Source: Gammaproteobacteria bacterium (GTDB taxonomy: Bacteria > Pseudomonadota > Gammaproteobacteria > SZUA-152). Taken from it: a stretch of 8,398 nucleotides of DNA. A model generated the notes under the pieces. The model worked only from the letters and a program-made list of their open reading frames with translations, made no database searches and was not told where the DNA came from. Both the position numbers and the translations under genes were made by a program. Shown piece by piece: positions 7,543 through 8,398 of this stretch (its first letter is position 1; each line of letters begins with the position of its first letter). Location: assembly GCA_003229995.1 (NCBI GenBank), contig QIGJ01000288.1, positions 1-8,398 of the forward strand, in the 5' to 3' direction.

Positions 7543-7629
7543 TGGTGCCGTCCCCCGGACTCGAACCGGGACGGGTTGCCCCACCAGAACCTAAATCTGG
7601 CGTGTATACCAATTTCACCAGGACACGGC
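7543..7629 (-). tRNA. tRNA-Leu(UAG) with a 2-nt insertion in the acceptor stem
   Basis: The reverse strand shows the leucine D arm (GTG AAATTGGTATA CAC), anticodon arm CCAGA-TTTAGGT-TCTGG (anticodon TAG), a long class II variable arm, T arm CCCGG-TTCGAGT-CCGGG, 3' acceptor strand GGACGGC, discriminator A and CCA. The matching 5' strand should be GCCGTCC followed by T8-G9. The sequence instead reads GCCGTGTCC, an exact duplication of GT that makes the gene 87 nt against 85 for E. coli leuW and puts a 2-nt bulge in the acceptor stem. Everything else pairs. RNase P cleavage and leucylation may be impaired. It lies 51 nt upstream of tig, from which it is separated only by a T-rich stretch. As the only leucine tRNA seen here, its function or copy number elsewhere is unknown; a sequencing error is possible. 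Confidence 0.85.
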
Positions 7630-7697
7630 TTCATAAAAAATCATGCCGGAGCATCTGCTCAGTTGCCACCACATCTCGCCCGCCTGCGGCGGACGGT

Positions 7698-7727
7698 CTT
7701 ATCCTCGGGCGACTCATGCCTCATCAA
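7698..7727 (-). promoter_or_regulatory. Candidate promoter for tRNA-Leu and tig
   Basis: TTGATG (7727-7722) and GATAAG (7703-7698) are 18 bp apart, with four of six matches each. The GC-rich run just downstream resembles the discriminator of stable-RNA promoters. A promoter is needed here because a strong terminator isolates this unit from tRNA-Lys, but the boxes are mediocre. Confidence 0.25.
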
Positions 7728-7728
7728 T

Positions 7729-7770
7729 AAAAAAGCCCGACCTTGCACATAACCAAGACCGGGCTTTTTT
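7729..7770. terminator. Strong bidirectional terminator after tRNA-Lys
   Basis: Arms 7729-7745 and 7754-7770 pair over 17 bp (A6 GCCCG against CGGGC T6 plus six inner pairs, two of them wobbles) with an 8-nt loop. Either strand ends in six T residues. It begins two bases after the CCA of tRNA-Lys, so it ends the tRNA-His-tRNA-Lys transcript with almost no trailer. It would equally stop plus-strand transcription. Confidence 0.9.
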
Positions 7771-7772
7771 AT

Positions 7773-7848
<76 letters not shown>

Positions 7849-7924
7849 CAAACCGCTGCCACTGCGCTCCCTCAACACCGGGATAAAATCATCCGATGTG
7901 TGCCACGCACGCATTACAAAAATA

Positions 7925-8001
7925 TGGGGTGGACGATGGGACTCGAACCCACGACGACTGGAATCACAATCCAGGGCTCTACCAACTGAGCTACGCCCAC
8001 C
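7925..8001 (-). tRNA. tRNA-His(GUG)
   Basis: The gene is 77 nt including the extra 5' G(-1) that faces C73, the hallmark of histidine tRNA, and encoded CCA. The acceptor stem GTGGGCG/CGTCCAC pairs 7/7 with one G-U. The D arm is GCTC...GAGC, the anticodon arm CTGGA-TTGTGAT-TCCAG gives anticodon GTG, and the T arm GTGGG-TTCGAGT-CCCAT is intact. All arms are normal, in contrast to the tRNA-Leu and tRNA-Asp genes in the window. Confidence 0.97.
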
Positions 8002-8011
8002 ATCGGTCATT

Positions 8012-8130
8012 GAATAGCGACTATTCCTGCACTTTTGCTCGGCAACGGCTCCTGCGTTGCTCCACCTCCTGCATCCATGCAGTCGTTAATCAGAGCGAAC
8101 CAATACGCACTCAATCAGAGCGCCATTGGT
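8012..8130. repeat. Chain of four short inverted repeats upstream of tRNA-His
   Basis: Four perfect dyads follow one another in 119 bp: GAATAG-CGA-CTATTC (8012-8026), GCAACG-N7-CGTTGC (8042-8060), CTGCAT-CC-ATGCAG (8069-8082) and ACCAAT-N20-ATTGGT (8099-8130). The last overlaps two direct copies of AATCAGAGCG (8088-8097 and 8113-8122). No protein or RNA family explains it; it resembles a compound intergenic repeat of the REP/BIME kind, which is inference. Confidence 0.55.
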
Positions 8131-8146
8131 ATAAGTACCTGAACAA

Positions 8147-8268
8147 CATTATTTTAACATTTTCTTGTTTATTTTCCGGCCTTCTGCATTGCTGCTACGG
8201 TCACATAACTCACTTCGCAGCGCCTTGAAGGCCGAAAAATACCCTGTGAAAATTTTGTTAAAATAATG
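8147..8268. repeat. 122-bp nested imperfect palindrome (MITE-like or cruciform)
   Basis: Three nested pairs of arms share one centre. The outer arms CATTATTTTAACA (8147-8159) and its exact complement at 8256-8268 match 13/13. The middle arms 8170-8184 and 8227-8241 (TATTTTCCGGCCTTC type) match 14/15. The inner arms GCTGC (8191-8195) and GCAGC (8217-8221) match 5/5 and leave a 21-nt loop. There is no T run at either end typical of a terminator, no obvious target-site duplication and no open reading frame inside. Confidence 0.7.
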
Positions 8269-8330
8269 ATGCCCAGGCACTGTAAGTTATTCAATCTCCA
8301 TTCCTTATAGCTTTACCAGAGCAGAAAAAA

Positions 8331-8398
8331 TGGCGCGCCCGGCAGGGTTCGAACCTGCTACCCTCGGCTTAGAAGGCCGATGCTCTATCCGAATGAGC
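8331..8398 (-). tRNA. tRNA-Arg(UCU), 5' end outside the window
   Basis: Sixty-eight of an expected 77 nt are present, with CCA at 8333-8331, discriminator G and the 3' acceptor strand CGGGCGC. The T arm is GCAGG-TTCGAAC-CCTGC, the anticodon arm TCGGC-CTTCTAA-GCCGA gives anticodon TCT, and the D arm is GCTC ATTCGGATA GAGC. About nine 5' bases (acceptor strand plus positions 8 and 9) lie beyond the edge. Six T residues follow the CCA directly, so the tRNA's own stem plus T run could aid termination or mark a very short trailer. Confidence 0.95.

Noticed and set aside
8147..8268. Integron attC site
   Set aside because: The outer ends read TTTTAAC...GTTAAAA, one base off the RYYYAAC/GTTRRRY core at both ends. 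There is no integrase, no cassette gene and no second site.

Overview
The window is one contiguous chromosomal block in which every gene I can support lies on the minus strand, so transcription runs from high to low coordinates. The gene order tRNA-Arg / tRNA-His / tRNA-Lys / tRNA-Leu / tig / clpP / clpX / lon / hupB / tRNA-Val / tRNA-Asp / ppiD is the classic gammaproteobacterial proteostasis locus. The protein sequences (HU-beta starting NKAEL, an 811-residue LonA, a ppiD that follows hupB) fit a gammaproteobacterium, perhaps of the Cellvibrionaceae/Pseudomonas-like side. The finer placement is inference from memory, not a search.

Layout by region. 8331-8398 is the 3' part of tRNA-Arg(UCU). 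8002-8330 is a gene-free spacer packed with inverted repeats, including a nested 122-bp palindrome. 7773-8001 holds tRNA-His(GUG) and tRNA-Lys(CUU). A very strong bidirectional terminator follows, then tRNA-Leu(UAG), which carries two extra bases in its acceptor stem. 6194-7491 is tig (trigger factor), broken by a frameshift exactly between its ribosome-binding and PPIase domains. 5428-6126 is clpP, with a small in-frame tandem repeat in the propeptide. 4033-5313 is clpX, followed by a long structured 3' UTR and a textbook intrinsic terminator. 1113-3548 is lon. 517-789 is hupB, starting with GTG and driven by a near-consensus sigma70 promoter. tRNA-Val(UAC) starts only 12 nt after the hupB stop. 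Next is a tRNA-Asp gene whose anticodon arm is missing, then a terminator. 1-84 is the membrane-anchor start of ppiD.

The genes form a protein-quality module: trigger factor folds nascent chains at the ribosome, ClpXP and Lon degrade unfolded or tagged proteins, and PpiD is a periplasm-facing folding factor at the inner membrane. HU is the nucleoid protein that often travels with lon.

I saw no mobile-element gene, CRISPR array or defence system. What stands out is that three normally invariant genes (tRNA-Asp, tRNA-Leu, tig) each carry one small indel, while lon, clpX, clpP and hupB are intact. The tRNA-Asp lesion can be explained by slippage between two CCGG tetramers in the anticodon stem. 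Either these are real mutations or they are assembly/sequencing errors at hairpins; the sequence alone cannot decide.
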